From positions 496,001-560,000 of the forward strand of contig NZ_AP022606.1 of the NCBI RefSeq assembly GCF_010728725.1: DNA of 64,000 bases. The letters are read 5' to 3'. This document shows positions 20,703 to 30,098 of this stretch, piece after piece. The notes below the pieces were generated by a model. That model did no database searches, was not told the DNA's origin, and saw only the letters and a list, made by a program, of their open reading frames with translations. The position numbers were made by a program, and so were the translations under genes. The DNA is from Mycobacterium branderi. Lineage in GTDB: Bacteria > Actinomycetota > Actinomycetes > Mycobacteriales > Mycobacteriaceae. The number at the start of each line of letters is the position of its first letter. Position 1 is the stretch's first letter.

Positions 20703-22223
20703 ATGACCGCACAGATTCCGCATTTCCTCGATGGGCAGCGCAGCGCCGGGCAGTCCGGGCGCACCGCCGAGGTGTTCGACCCCAATACCGGGCAGGTGCA
20801 GGCGCTGGTGCCCATGGGGAGCAAGGCCGACGTCGACGCCGCAGTGGCATCGGCCGCCGAGGCACAGAAGGGCTGGGCGGCGTGGAACCCGCAGCGCCGC
20901 GCCCGGGTGATGATGCGGTTCGTCGAGCTGGTCAACGAGCACATGGATGAGTTAGCCGAGATGCTCTCGCTCGAGCACGGCAAGACGCTGGCCGACTCCC
21001 GCGGTGACATTCAGCGCGGCATCGAGGTGATCGAGTTCTGCATCGGGATCCCGCACCTACTCAAGGGCGAATACAGCGAAGGCGCCGGCCCGGGCATCGA
21101 CGTGTACTCGCTGCGCCAGCCGCTGGGCGTCGTCGCCGGGATCACCCCGTTCAACTTCCCCGCGATGATCCCGCTGTGGAAGGCCGGGCCCGCGCTGGCA
21201 TGCGGAAATGCCTTCATTCTCAAGCCTTCTGAGCGCGACCCGTCGGTGCCGGTACGGCTGGCCGAGCTGTTCGTCGAGGCCGGCCTTCCCCCCGGGGTGT
21301 TCCAGGTGGTGCACGGCGACAAGGAAGCCGTCGACGCGATCCTCACCCACCCGGACATCCAAGCCGTCGGGTTTGTCGGCAGCTCCGACATCGCGCAGTA
21401 CATCTACGCGACGGCGGCGAGTACCGGTAAGCGCGCGCAGTGCTTCGGCGGCGCCAAGAACCACATGATCGTGATGCCCGACGCCGACTTGGACCAGGCG
21501 GTGGACGCGCTGATCGGCGCCGGCTACGGCAGTGCGGGCGAGCGGTGCATGGCAATCAGCGTCGCCGTGCCAGTCGGCGAGCAGACCGCAGACCGGTTGC
21601 GCGCCAGGCTGATCGAGCGCGTCAACAATCTGCGGGTCGGCCACAGCCTCGACCCGAAGGCCGACTACGGCCCGTTGGTCACCGGTGCCGCACTGAACCG
21701 GGTGCGCGACTACATCGGCCAGGGCGTCGCCGCCGGCGCCGAGCTCGTCGTGGACGGGCGCGAGCGCGCCAGCGACGACCTGTCCTTTAGCGACGCGAAC
21801 CTGCAGGACGGATTCTTCATCGGGCCCACGCTGTTCGACCGCGTCACCGCGGATATGTCGATCTACACCGACGAGATCTTCGGGCCGGTGTTGTGCATGG
21901 TTCGCGCGCACGACTACGAAGAGGCGCTGCGGCTGCCCACCGAGCACGAATACGGCAACGGCGTGGCGATTTTCACCCGCGACGGCGACACCGCCCGCGA
22001 CTTCACCTCACGGGTGCAGGTCGGCATGGTCGGGGTCAACGTGCCGATCCCGGTCCCGGTGGCCTACCACACGTTCGGGGGGTGGAAGCGCTCCGGCTTC
22101 GGCGATCTCAACCAGCACGGGCCGGCGGCGATCCAGTTCTACACCAAGGTCAAGACCGTCACCTCACGCTGGCCGTCGGGCATCAAGGACGGTGCCGAAT
22201 TCGTCATCCCGACCATGAAGTAG
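20703..22223 (+). CDS. mmsA: CoA-acylating methylmalonate-semialdehyde dehydrogenase
   Basis: Converts methylmalonate semialdehyde to propionyl-CoA in valine (and thymine) catabolism. An ALDH-superfamily protein of 506 residues with ITPFNFPAMIPLW, the NAD-binding region, and the catalytic Cys in GSAGERCMA. Conserved family motifs end with GWKRSGFGDLNQHG. First gene of a three-gene operon with an acyl-CoA dehydrogenase 4 bp downstream. The homologous genes in M. tuberculosis are Rv0753c-Rv0751c. Confidence 0.94.
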   Translation: MTAQIPHFLDGQRSAGQSGRTAEVFDPNTGQVQALVPMGSKADVDAAVASAAEAQKGWAAWNPQRRARVMMRFVELVNEHMDELAEMLSLEHGKTLADSRGDIQRGIEVIEFCIGIPHLLKGEYSEGAGPGIDVYSLRQPLGVVAGITPFNFPAMIPLWKAGPALACGNAFILKPSERDPSVPVRLAELFVEAGLPPGVFQVVHGDKEAVDAILTHPDIQAVGFVGSSDIAQYIYATAASTGKRAQCFGGAKNHMIVMPDADLDQAVDALIGAGYGSAGERCMAISVAVPVGEQTADRLRARLIERVNNLRVGHSLDPKADYGPLVTGAALNRVRDYIGQGVAAGAELVVDGRERASDDLSFSDANLQDGFFIGPTLFDRVTADMSIYTDEIFGPVLCMVRAHDYEEALRLPTEHEYGNGVAIFTRDGDTARDFTSRVQVGMVGVNVPIPVPVAYHTFGGWKRSGFGDLNQHGPAAIQFYTKVKTVTSRWPSGIKDGAEFVIPTMK

Positions 22224-22227
22224 CGTC

Positions 22228-23388
22228 ATGTTCACCCTCAGCGACGACGAGCGAGAGATCGCCGAGACGGCGGCGGCGTTCGCCGCGAAGCGCCTGGCGC
22301 CCTACGCGTTGGAATGGGATGCGTCCCAACATTTCCCGGTCGACGAGCTGCGGGAGGCCGCGCAGCTCGGGATGGCGGCGATCTACTGCCGCGACGACGT
22401 CGGGGGCAGCGCATTGCGCCGGCTCGACGGGGTGCGCATCTTCGAGCAGCTCGCCATCGCCGACCCGACCACCGCGGCGTTCTTGTCCATCCACAACATG
22501 TGCGCGTGGATGATCGACACGTTCGGCACAGCCGAGCAGCGCAAGAGCTGGGTGCCGCGGCTGGCGTCGATGGATGTCATCGCCAGCTACTGTCTGACCG
22601 AGCCCGGGGCCGGATCGGACGCCAGCGCGCTGCGCACCCGCGCGGTCAGGAGCGGCTCAGACTACGTGCTCGACGGTGTCAAGCAGTTCATCTCCGGCGC
22701 GGGCGCGTCGGATGTGTATGTGGTGATGGCGCGCACCGGCTCAGAGGGGCCGCGCGGGATATCGGCGTTCGTCGTCGAAAAGGGCAGTCCCGGGCTGAGT
22801 TTCGGCGCCCATGAGCAGAAGATGGGCTGGAACGCGCAGCCCACGGCACAGGTGGTGCTGGACGGGGTACGGGTGCCGGCCGATGCGATGCTTGGCGGCG
22901 CCGACGGCGAGGGCGGCGGCTTCTCGATCGCGATGAACGGGCTCAACGGCGGCCGGATCAACATCGCGGCGTGCTCGCTGGGCGGGGCGCAGGCCGCGTT
23001 CGACAAGGCGGTGTCCTACGTGTCCCAGCGGGAGGCGTTCGGTGCCGTGCTGCTCGACGAGCCGACCATCCGGTTCACGTTGGCCGACATGGCCACCGCG
23101 CTGGAGACCTCGCGAATGCTGTTGTGGCGCGCGGCAACGGCGTTGGATCAGGACGCCGACGACAAGGTCGAGCTGTGCGCGATGGCCAAGCGGTATGTCA
23201 CCGACGCCTGTTTTGACGTCGCCGACAAGGCGCTGCAGTTGCACGGCGGATACGGCTATCTGCGCGAGTATGGTCTGGAGAAGATCGTGCGTGACCTGCG
23301 GGTGCATCGCATTCTGGAGGGCACCAACGAAATCATGCGCGTGGTCATTGGCCGGGCCGAAGCTGCCCGGGCCCGCGCCGGCACGTAG
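22228..23388 (+). CDS. fadE9: Isobutyryl-CoA-type acyl-CoA dehydrogenase
   Basis: FAD-dependent acyl-CoA dehydrogenase of 386 residues, here expected to act on isobutyryl-CoA from valine. Signatures are YCLTEPGAGSDA (FAD loop) and the C-terminal GGYGYLREYGLEK and ILEGTNEIMR with the catalytic-base Glu. Gene order mmsA-fadE9-mmsB identifies the pathway. It lies 4 bp after mmsA and 12 bp before mmsB. Confidence 0.92.
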   Translation: MFTLSDDEREIAETAAAFAAKRLAPYALEWDASQHFPVDELREAAQLGMAAIYCRDDVGGSALRRLDGVRIFEQLAIADPTTAAFLSIHNMCAWMIDTFGTAEQRKSWVPRLASMDVIASYCLTEPGAGSDASALRTRAVRSGSDYVLDGVKQFISGAGASDVYVVMARTGSEGPRGISAFVVEKGSPGLSFGAHEQKMGWNAQPTAQVVLDGVRVPADAMLGGADGEGGGFSIAMNGLNGGRINIAACSLGGAQAAFDKAVSYVSQREAFGAVLLDEPTIRFTLADMATALETSRMLLWRAATALDQDADDKVELCAMAKRYVTDACFDVADKALQLHGGYGYLREYGLEKIVRDLRVHRILEGTNEIMRVVIGRAEAARARAGT

Positions 23389-23400
23389 GAAGGGCATCAG

Positions 23401-24270
23401 GTGTCCACGATCGCGTTCTTGGGGCTGGGCCACATGGGCGGGCCGATGTCGGCGAATCTCGTTGCGGCAGGCCACACCGTACGGGGTTTCGATCCGGTGC
23501 CCGCAGCATCGGCGGCGGCCGCCGACAAGGGTGTCACGGTGTTCGACAGCGCCGCCGCAGCGGTGGCCGACGCCGAGGTCGTCATCACGATGCTGCCCAA
23601 CGGCGATGCGGTCAAGCGGTGTTACGCCGACATCCTGCCGGCGGCGTCCGAAGGCGCGCTGTTCATCGACAGCTCAACGATTTCCGTCGACGACGCCCGT
23701 GAAGTGCACGCGCTGGCCGGCTCGCATGGCTTCGCTCAACTCGACGCACCGGTCTCGGGCGGGGTGGCCGGCGCGGTGGCCGGCACGCTGGCGTTCATGG
23801 TCGGCGGCGACGCCTCGGCGTTGGAGCATGCGCGGCCGGTGCTGGAACCCATGGCGCGCAAGGTCATTCACTGCGGCGGCACAGGCGCCGGTCAGGCCGC
23901 CAAGGTCTGCAACAACATGGTGCTTGCGGTCCAGCAGATCGCGATCGGTGAGGCGTTCGTGCTGGCCGAAAAGCTCGGGCTGTCGGCGCAATCGCTGTAC
24001 GACGTCATCACCGGGGCGACCGGCAACTGTTGGGCCGTGCACACCAACTGCCCCGTGCCGGGGCCGGTGCCGACGTCGCCGGCCAACCACGACTTCAAGC
24101 CGGGTTTCGCGGCCGCGCTGATGAACAAGGATTTGGGTCTGGCAATGGATGCCGTCGCGTCGACCGGGGCGTCGGCGCCATTAGGCAGCCACGCCGCCCA
24201 GATCTACGCCGAGTTCGCGAAAGACAACGCCGACAAGGACTTCAGCGCCGTCATCGAGATGCTGCGCTAG
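23401..24270 (+). CDS. mmsB: 3-hydroxyisobutyrate dehydrogenase
   Basis: NAD-dependent beta-hydroxyacid dehydrogenase of 289 residues, making methylmalonate semialdehyde for MmsA. The Rossmann motif FLGLGHMGGPM opens the protein, DAPVSGG follows near residue 118, and the catalytic Lys lies in GAGQAAKVCNN. Start is GTG at 23401. Last gene of the valine operon. Confidence 0.93.
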   Translation: MSTIAFLGLGHMGGPMSANLVAAGHTVRGFDPVPAASAAAADKGVTVFDSAAAAVADAEVVITMLPNGDAVKRCYADILPAASEGALFIDSSTISVDDAREVHALAGSHGFAQLDAPVSGGVAGAVAGTLAFMVGGDASALEHARPVLEPMARKVIHCGGTGAGQAAKVCNNMVLAVQQIAIGEAFVLAEKLGLSAQSLYDVITGATGNCWAVHTNCPVPGPVPTSPANHDFKPGFAAALMNKDLGLAMDAVASTGASAPLGSHAAQIYAEFAKDNADKDFSAVIEMLR

Positions 24271-24296
24271 CCGGTCGGCCCGTCGCGAACCACAAG

Positions 24297-24860
24297 CTAT
24301 GGTCGCGATTCGGCCGCGTCGGCAGCCCTGGCTTCTGTCTCGCGGCACGCCCCGACGCGCTTTTGCCGGATCCACCAGCGCCGGTGCAGTTGCTGGCAGC
24401 CGTCGGCGGACTCCTGGCCGCCGATGTAACCGTTCGTGACGACCGTCGTGGGCAACCCGGCGGCCATGGCCGCGTGGAAGCCACGGTCCGAACCCGCGAA
24501 CGCCAAGGCGCTCTCGGGCGTAATCCCCAGCTCCCACAATGCCAACCGGAACAGTTCGGCGTCACGGCCGGGCCGAGCCACATCGTCAACGGTGACAATC
24601 GTTTCGACGAGCCCGTCGCCGACCAATTGGCGGACCAACGGCTCTACCCGTACCCGCTGGCACGGGCTCACCACGCCGACCCAGATACCCGCGACGAACA
24701 AATCCATGACCAGGTCAACGAGGCCGTCTCTCGGCTCACGTTGGCGATCTGCCATGGCATCCAGGTCGAAGATCACCGCACGCAGGGGATTGACGTCGGA
24801 GTCCACCGCAGGGGCGCGGTCCCACCAGAACGTCCGTCGGGCCGTGGTCTGCACGCCCAT
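24297..24860 (-). CDS. HAD-superfamily hydrolase-like protein
   Basis: A 187-residue protein of the haloacid-dehalogenase fold. Motif I reads VIFDLDAMAD: the two Asp of D-x-D are present but the usual G-T/V after them is replaced by A-M. A motif II-like VVSPC and a late FAGSDRGFHAAMAAG (motif IV region, phosphoglycolate-phosphatase type) are also present. It may be a phosphatase or a degenerate relative. It is convergent with mmsB and divergent from the response regulator. Confidence 0.65.
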   Translation of the reverse strand: MGVQTTARRTFWWDRAPAVDSDVNPLRAVIFDLDAMADRQREPRDGLVDLVMDLFVAGIWVGVVSPCQRVRVEPLVRQLVGDGLVETIVTVDDVARPGRDAELFRLALWELGITPESALAFAGSDRGFHAAMAAGLPTTVVTNGYIGGQESADGCQQLHRRWWIRQKRVGACRETEARAADAAESRP

Positions 24861-24990
24861 AGCCTGCCCAGAGGCCGCAGCGTCGGGCGTCCCCCATTAG
24901 GGGGATTGGCGTGGCGAATTGGTCTTCGCGGCGATCGCAAGCGCGGCAAAGCCGGGCGCAGCGGGTCGCCGCCATGCTTAGGGTGAGGGC

Positions 24991-25641
24991 ATGGCTGTGC
25001 GGCTTGTGCTGGTCGACGACCACGAGATGGTCATCGAGGGGCTCAAGGCGATGCTGGCTGCGTTCAAGGACCGGGTACAGGTCGTCGGACAGGCAATCGG
25101 CGCCGAGCGCGCAGTCAGCGTGATCGACGAACTCGAGCCCGACATCGTGCTGTGTGACGTACGCATGCAGGGCTCCAGCGGCCTGGACCTGTGTCTGGAG
25201 CTGCGCGAACGGCAGCCCGACCGCAAGGTCGTGATGTTGTCGGTGTACGACGACGAGCAGTATCTGTTTCAGGCGTTGCGGGTCGGGGCGTGCGGCTACC
25301 TGTTGAAAAGCATCAGCAGCGACGATTTGGTCCGCCAGCTGGAATTGGCCCACAGCGGCGAAACGGTGATCGATCCCGGCATGGCGGCGCGCGCTGCGGA
25401 CACCGCGGCACGCTTGCAGCGCAACGAGTTCTGGCCGGGCGCCCGCCAAGGTCTGACCCAACGCGAAAGCGAGATCCTGTCGTACATGGTGAGTGGGCTG
25501 TCCAACCGCGGCATCGCCAACAAACTCGTCATCGGCGAGGAAACGGTCAAGAGCCACCTGCGTTCGATCTACCGCAAGCTCGGTGTCGCCGACCGCACCG
25601 GCGCGGTGGCCACGGCACTGCGCGAAGGCATTTACCAATGA
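24991..25641 (+). CDS. NarL/LuxR-family response regulator
   Basis: Two-domain regulator of 216 residues. The receiver domain has the acidic pair Asp9/Asp10, phospho-acceptor Asp56 (VLCDVRM) and the Lys in YLLKS. The C-terminal LuxR-type helix-turn-helix (about residues 150-210) has LTQRESEIL and GEETVKSHLRSIYRKL. The stop overlaps the kinase start as ATGA. It is the DNA-binding output of the pair. Targets are unknown; the mmsA operon and the divergent HAD gene are the nearest candidates. Confidence 0.88.
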   Translation: MAVRLVLVDDHEMVIEGLKAMLAAFKDRVQVVGQAIGAERAVSVIDELEPDIVLCDVRMQGSSGLDLCLELRERQPDRKVVMLSVYDDEQYLFQALRVGACGYLLKSISSDDLVRQLELAHSGETVIDPGMAARAADTAARLQRNEFWPGARQGLTQRESEILSYMVSGLSNRGIANKLVIGEETVKSHLRSIYRKLGVADRTGAVATALREGIYQ

Positions 25642-26858
25642 CCCCACGCAACCGTCCGTCGAACGCAGTGCGCGATCTTGTTGACGCCGACCGCGAATTG
25701 GTGCTGCTGCGCGAGCTCATCCAGGCCGCCTCCAGCGGACCCGCAGTAGAACCACTGGCCGCCGCGGCCGCCCGGATGATCACCGCGGCCACCGGGACCG
25801 ATGTGTGTTTCGTGCACGTCCTCGACGACAGCGACCGGTCGCTGACCCTGGCCGGTGCGACGCCGCCGTTCGACGGCCAGGTGGGAAAGATCCGGCTGCC
25901 GTTGGGCTCCGGGATTTCCGGTTGGGTGGCGCGGCATCGCGAGCCGGTCGTGATCACCGACGACAAGGAAGCCGACCCGCGGTATCTGCCGATCCAGTCG
26001 CTGCGCGGACGGGACTTCACCTCGATGGTGTCGGTGCCGATGGAAACCGACCCGGGCGGGCTGGTCGGCGTGCTCAACGTGCATACCGTCGCGCGACGCG
26101 AATTCACCGACGGCGACGTGGAATTGCTGCGTGTCATCGGCCGCCTGATCGCGGGCGCGTTACACCAGGCGCGGCTGCATCGCCAGCTGGTGGCCCGCGA
26201 ACGCGCCCACGAGCTGTTCGTCGAGCAGGTGATCGAGGCGCAGGAAATCGAACGTCGCCGGCTGGCCGGCGACATTCACGACGGGATCTCGCAGCGCCTG
26301 ATCACGCTGTCCTACCGGCTGGACGCCGCGGCCCGCGCCGTCAGCACCGATCCGGTGGAAGCCTCCGGGCAACTCGACGAGGCCCGCCAACTGGCCCGGC
26401 TGACCTTGGAAGAGGCCCGCGCCGCGATCAGCGGCCTGCGCCCGCCGGTGCTCGACGACCTCGGGCTGGCCGGCGGGCTGGCCAGCCTCGCCCGCTCGGT
26501 GCCGCACCTGGATCTCGAGCTCGACCTGTCCGATACCCGGCTGCCCGAGCACATCGAGCTCGCGCTGTACCGCATCGCCCAGGAAGGGTTGCAGAACATT
26601 GTCAAACACGCCCACGCGACCACGGCGCGGCTGCGGTTCGCGGTCGACGGCGATACCGCCCGGCTCGAAATCGTCGACGACGGTGTCGGTTTCGATACGT
26701 TCGAGAATCCACTGGGCGGCGACGAGATGGGTGGCTACGGAGTGTTGTCGATGGCCGAGCGGGCCGAGTTGGTCGGCGGGCAGCTCAACATCCGGTCACG
26801 ACCCGGCGCCGGGACCGCGGTCACCGCGACGATCCCGGTGCCGCCGGTGCTGGAGTAG
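25638..26858 (+). CDS. GAF-domain sensor histidine kinase
   Basis: A soluble-looking kinase of 406 residues with no transmembrane helices. A GAF sensor domain spans about residues 40-180. The HisKA_3 dimerisation domain has the phospho-acceptor His214 in GDIHDGISQR, and the C-terminal HATPase domain has QEGLQNIVKHA, DDGVGFD and GYGVLSM motifs, as in NarX/DosS-type kinases. Coupled by ATGA to the response regulator. The GAF domain likely binds a small ligand or cofactor; there is no obvious heme ligand pattern. Confidence 0.87.
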   Translation: MTPRNRPSNAVRDLVDADRELVLLRELIQAASSGPAVEPLAAAAARMITAATGTDVCFVHVLDDSDRSLTLAGATPPFDGQVGKIRLPLGSGISGWVARHREPVVITDDKEADPRYLPIQSLRGRDFTSMVSVPMETDPGGLVGVLNVHTVARREFTDGDVELLRVIGRLIAGALHQARLHRQLVARERAHELFVEQVIEAQEIERRRLAGDIHDGISQRLITLSYRLDAAARAVSTDPVEASGQLDEARQLARLTLEEARAAISGLRPPVLDDLGLAGGLASLARSVPHLDLELDLSDTRLPEHIELALYRIAQEGLQNIVKHAHATTARLRFAVDGDTARLEIVDDGVGFDTFENPLGGDEMGGYGVLSMAERAELVGGQLNIRSRPGAGTAVTATIPVPPVLE

Positions 26859-26868
26859 TGGCGAGCCA

Positions 26869-27375
26869 TCAGAAGTCGCCGGCGTTGTGGCGCAAGGTTT
26901 CGATCGACGACACCAGCGCCCGCGCCTCCTGCTCGGACATCCCGATGTCGCCGAACACCTGCTCGTTGAGCGTGACGGTGGCGTCCTCGACCGTCGAGCG
27001 GCCCAGGTCGGTGATCTGCACCAGCGTGGTGCGCCCGTCGGTGGGGTGCGGCACCCGCTGCACCAGCCCGTCGGCCTCCAGCCGGCGAATCGCATGGGTG
27101 ACGCTGGTGACGTGAACCTGCAGCAGGTCGGACGCCTTGGTAATCGGCAACGCCCCGGTGCGGCTGAATGCCAGCAGCCGCAGCAGCTCGTACCGCGAAA
27201 AGCTCAGATCGTAGGGGCGCAACGCGTTCTCGACGCGGGCCAGCAGAATCTGGTGGGCCCGCATCACGGACGTGACCGCGACCATGCCCTGCGCGACGTC
27301 GCCCCAGCCGGCGCGCTCCCAGTTGGCCCGCGCCGCAGCGATCGGGTCGCGACTCTCGGAGCTCGAAGCGGCCAC
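26869..27375 (-). CDS. MarR-family transcriptional regulator
   Basis: A 168-residue winged-helix regulator; by position and sequence the counterpart of Rv0737. The DNA-binding part has LSFSRYELLRLLAFS, ITKASDLLQVHVTSVTHAIR and the wing DGRTTLVQIT. Start GTG at 27375, with a good ribosome site (AGAAAGG). It lies 34 bp downstream of the aminotransferase, on the same strand, so it may be the last gene of the SigL-type biosynthetic operon and could respond to its product. Ligand unknown. Confidence 0.85.
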   Translation of the reverse strand: MAASSSESRDPIAAARANWERAGWGDVAQGMVAVTSVMRAHQILLARVENALRPYDLSFSRYELLRLLAFSRTGALPITKASDLLQVHVTSVTHAIRRLEADGLVQRVPHPTDGRTTLVQITDLGRSTVEDATVTLNEQVFGDIGMSEQEARALVSSIETLRHNAGDF

Positions 27376-27409
27376 GCCCTTTCTTACCGCACTTTCGAGC
27401 GGATTCGGG

Positions 27410-28441
27410 TCAGCAGCGCGACTTTGCCACCGCGGACAGCACCGCCCGCGTCGATGCCCGGTTGCCGACGGTGATGCGCGCGCCGCCGTCGGCGTAGTAG
27501 CGGACCCGCAGCCCACTGTCCGCGAACACCTCGTGCCACGGCCGACCCCTCGGCGGCAGGAACACGAAGTTGGCGTGCGCATCGGTGCTGTAAACCCCCA
27601 TCGCGGACAACCGGGTCCGCAGATGGCGGCGCTCGTCGGCGATCCGCCGAATACGCTGTCCCAGTTGGTCTTCCGCCTGATACGACGACGCCACCGCTAA
27701 CAGGCTGGTGATCGGCATGCCGAACGGCAACTGCTTGCTCCACAGCGTTCGGATCAGGCTCGTCGACCCGAGGCCGTAGCCGATCCTCAGCCCGGCCAGC
27801 CCGTACGCCTTGGAGAAGGTCCGCACCACCACCACGTTGGGAAACCGGTCGACCAGCGTCCTCACGTCGATGCGGTGCTGGGGAGCGACGAACTCGATGT
27901 ACGCCTCGTCGAGCACGACGATCACCTCCGGCGGCACCCGGTGCAAAAATCGCACCACCTCGTCGGCCGGCTCCAACGTGCCGGTCGGGTTGTGCGGCCG
28001 GCACAACACCACCACCCGGGCGTTCGCGGCGGCGACGGCCATGGCGCCGAGGTCGTGGTGGCCATGCTCGTCGAGTGGCACGGTCGTCGAAACCAGCCGG
28101 GCGATCTGGGCGAAGATCGGATACCCGTCGAACGTCGGTGACGTCATGACGATCGTGTCGCCCGGATCGGTCACCGCGTGCAGCGTCTGCATCACCACAC
28201 CGGTTGCACCAGCACCGAGCACCACCTGTTCCTCGCCCACGCCGATACGATCGGCAATCAGCCGGCGCAACCGCTCGGGCAGAAATTCCGGATAGCGGTT
28301 GGCCGCGTCGATCGAGCGGATCAGCGCAGAGCGCACCGCCGGCAGCGGCGGAAACGGATTTTCGTTGAGCGACAAGGCGAGTGGATCGATTGCGTCGGGC
28401 AGCCCGTCGTCGATCATCACCGAAGCCGCCGGCGCCGACAT
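27410..28441 (-). CDS. PLP-dependent aminotransferase, histidinol-phosphate aminotransferase-like
   Basis: Fold-type I aminotransferase of 343 residues. Features in order: SLNENPFPP, CRPHNPTGT with Asn151, DEAYIEF with Asp178, and the Schiff-base Lys211 in RTFSKAYGLAGLR. The start overlaps the ketosynthase stop by one base (TGATG). It closes a four-gene operon. Because the neighbours are biosynthetic rather than histidine genes, I think it aminates a pathway intermediate or supplies an amino acid, not histidinol phosphate; this is inference. A hisC elsewhere in the genome would be expected. Confidence 0.83.
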   Translation of the reverse strand: MSAPAASVMIDDGLPDAIDPLALSLNENPFPPLPAVRSALIRSIDAANRYPEFLPERLRRLIADRIGVGEEQVVLGAGATGVVMQTLHAVTDPGDTIVMTSPTFDGYPIFAQIARLVSTTVPLDEHGHHDLGAMAVAAANARVVVLCRPHNPTGTLEPADEVVRFLHRVPPEVIVVLDEAYIEFVAPQHRIDVRTLVDRFPNVVVVRTFSKAYGLAGLRIGYGLGSTSLIRTLWSKQLPFGMPITSLLAVASSYQAEDQLGQRIRRIADERRHLRTRLSAMGVYSTDAHANFVFLPPRGRPWHEVFADSGLRVRYYADGGARITVGNRASTRAVLSAVAKSRC

Positions 28442-29466
28442 CAGTCTCGTCCGCCCCACCGGACGGCGGCCGCCCCGGCGAAGTCACCGGCATGCGCGAA
28501 CGCGGCCATCAGCACCACATCGCCCGCCGTGACCTTGCCGTCGGATATCGCGCGGTCCAGGTTGATCGGGATGCCGGCGCCGAACAGGTTGCCGCACTCG
28601 TCGAAGGTATCGACGTGTGACGATTCGGGCACCTCGAGGGCTTCCCGCCAGTTGCGCAGGAACACCCGGTTGGGCTGATTAGTGACCAGCAGGCCAATAT
28701 CCTTGGAGCTCAGCCCGATTCGATCGCACACTGCGAGCGCGACTTCGGGAACCTGGCGGTTGCCGCGGGCCAGCACCTTGGCGATCTTGGTTTCGGTGAA
28801 CCCGATGCAACCTTCCCCCGGGCCGGGCTGCCACCACTTACGGGGCGGATCCATCGCGATCGTCATGTCGCCGGCGTATTCGCCGTAGGTACGGCATTCG
28901 ACGTCGAGGATCGGTGATCGCTCGGACAGCGTCACCAACGCCACCGCGGCGCCGTCACCCGGAACTGCCGACTGCGCTTTGCGGCGCACACCGGGTTGGT
29001 CGAAGACCTGCCCCGCGGCGTTCTGCGCGATCGCGATCAGCGCGCTGGCCCCTTCGCCGGATGCCAGGAGTCGGCGGGCCACGTTGAGCGCCAACACAAA
29101 TGCCGCGCATCCGCCGTTGTGCAGGTCGAGTACCCAAGATGGCCGCATGCCCAAGCGGTGTGCGATGCCACCACCCGCGCCGTAGAACGGCATGTCGGGC
29201 ATCTGCGTGTGGGTGATGAGTACGTCGATGTTGGAGACCGCGTCATGACCATGACGCTCGATCAGCCCGGCGGCGGCGCGTTCGATCATGTCGACGGCGG
29301 TTTCGTCGGGTGCGACGTGATGGCGGAATTCGGGTGCGCGAAACATCAGATTGTCACGCAGCTCGTCGGATTCGGCGAATTGCGCGTAATAGTCGGCGCC
29401 GATCGGCTCGCCAGGTAGGTACGTGGAGACGTCGACGAGGCTGACTTGGCTCATGGCGGTGTTCAT
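28441..29466 (-). CDS. Ketosynthase III (FabH-like) enzyme with altered catalytic triad
   Basis: Thiolase-superfamily protein of 341 residues resembling beta-ketoacyl-ACP synthase III. The nucleophile is Cys120 (HNGGCAAF). The HQAN motif of FabH is replaced by NQPN, so the catalytic His is Asn263; the second Asn is kept at 293 (CGNLFGAG). FabH relatives lacking the His generally do not decarboxylate malonyl thioesters, so acyl transfer or a non-decarboxylative coupling is likely. Start chosen at 29466, overlapping the SRPBCC stop as ATGA; second gene from the end of the SigL-type operon. Confidence 0.84.
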   Translation of the reverse strand: MNTAMSQVSLVDVSTYLPGEPIGADYYAQFAESDELRDNLMFRAPEFRHHVAPDETAVDMIERAAAGLIERHGHDAVSNIDVLITHTQMPDMPFYGAGGGIAHRLGMRPSWVLDLHNGGCAAFVLALNVARRLLASGEGASALIAIAQNAAGQVFDQPGVRRKAQSAVPGDGAAVALVTLSERSPILDVECRTYGEYAGDMTIAMDPPRKWWQPGPGEGCIGFTETKIAKVLARGNRQVPEVALAVCDRIGLSSKDIGLLVTNQPNRVFLRNWREALEVPESSHVDTFDECGNLFGAGIPINLDRAISDGKVTAGDVVLMAAFAHAGDFAGAAAVRWGGRD

Positions 29467-30098
29467 CTCATCCAGGCTGGGGTGATCGGCAAACCGTTGC
29501 GATGCCGGTATTCGGCGATCGCCTTCAGGTTGTTCAGCTCTAGCCCGTGACCCGCGCCGAAGAGGTCCCAGAAGTCGCCCACCCAGCCGGTGCGACCCGC
29601 CGGTGCGGCCTCGGGATACGGGTTGTGGTCGTAGAACGGGTGGCGGCAATTGGTCCACAGCACAACGGAACCCGGCTTGTTCAGCACCACCTGCGCGTCG
29701 AGGACCCGCATCACGTAGATCATCCACAGATGCTTGCCCTGATCCCACGCGCAGTGGTAGTCGACGGTGCGCGCCTCGGAGTTGGCATACGTGCGGGTGT
29801 AGATCTTGGTGTCGGGAAGCAGTCGGTCGTAGGCCTCCCACAGGCCCGGCTCCTCGGTGGGAGTGAAGCCGCGCAGGGTGTAGGTCCACTCCTCGAGGCT
29901 GCGGGTGTCGGATAAGTACTCGAACAGCTCGTCCGCTGGGCAGTCGACGTAGTCGTTGACCGTGCAGTACTGGCCGAACACCTCGTCGTGCGGGTACACC
30001 GAGCGCATCTTGGCCATGAACATCGGCGCGGTTTCTTCCAGCGGCGAGGTCTCGATGCGGACCACCCCGTCGATATCGTCAAGCGCTGGCAGGGACAT
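29463..30098 (-). CDS. SRPBCC (START/polyketide-cyclase-fold) protein
   Basis: A 211-residue protein whose central part (DYVDCPADELFEYLSDTRSLEEW) is the opening of an SRPBCC domain, a hydrophobic-pocket fold used by cyclases, aromatases and lipid carriers. I chose ATG 30098 because a strong GGAGG site precedes it; this gives a 20-bp overlap with the upstream TPP gene. In this operon it probably binds or cyclises the intermediate made by its neighbours. Exact reaction unknown. Confidence 0.75.
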   Translation of the reverse strand: MSLPALDDIDGVVRIETSPLEETAPMFMAKMRSVYPHDEVFGQYCTVNDYVDCPADELFEYLSDTRSLEEWTYTLRGFTPTEEPGLWEAYDRLLPDTKIYTRTYANSEARTVDYHCAWDQGKHLWMIYVMRVLDAQVVLNKPGSVVLWTNCRHPFYDHNPYPEAAPAGRTGWVGDFWDLFGAGHGLELNNLKAIAEYRHRNGLPITPAWMR

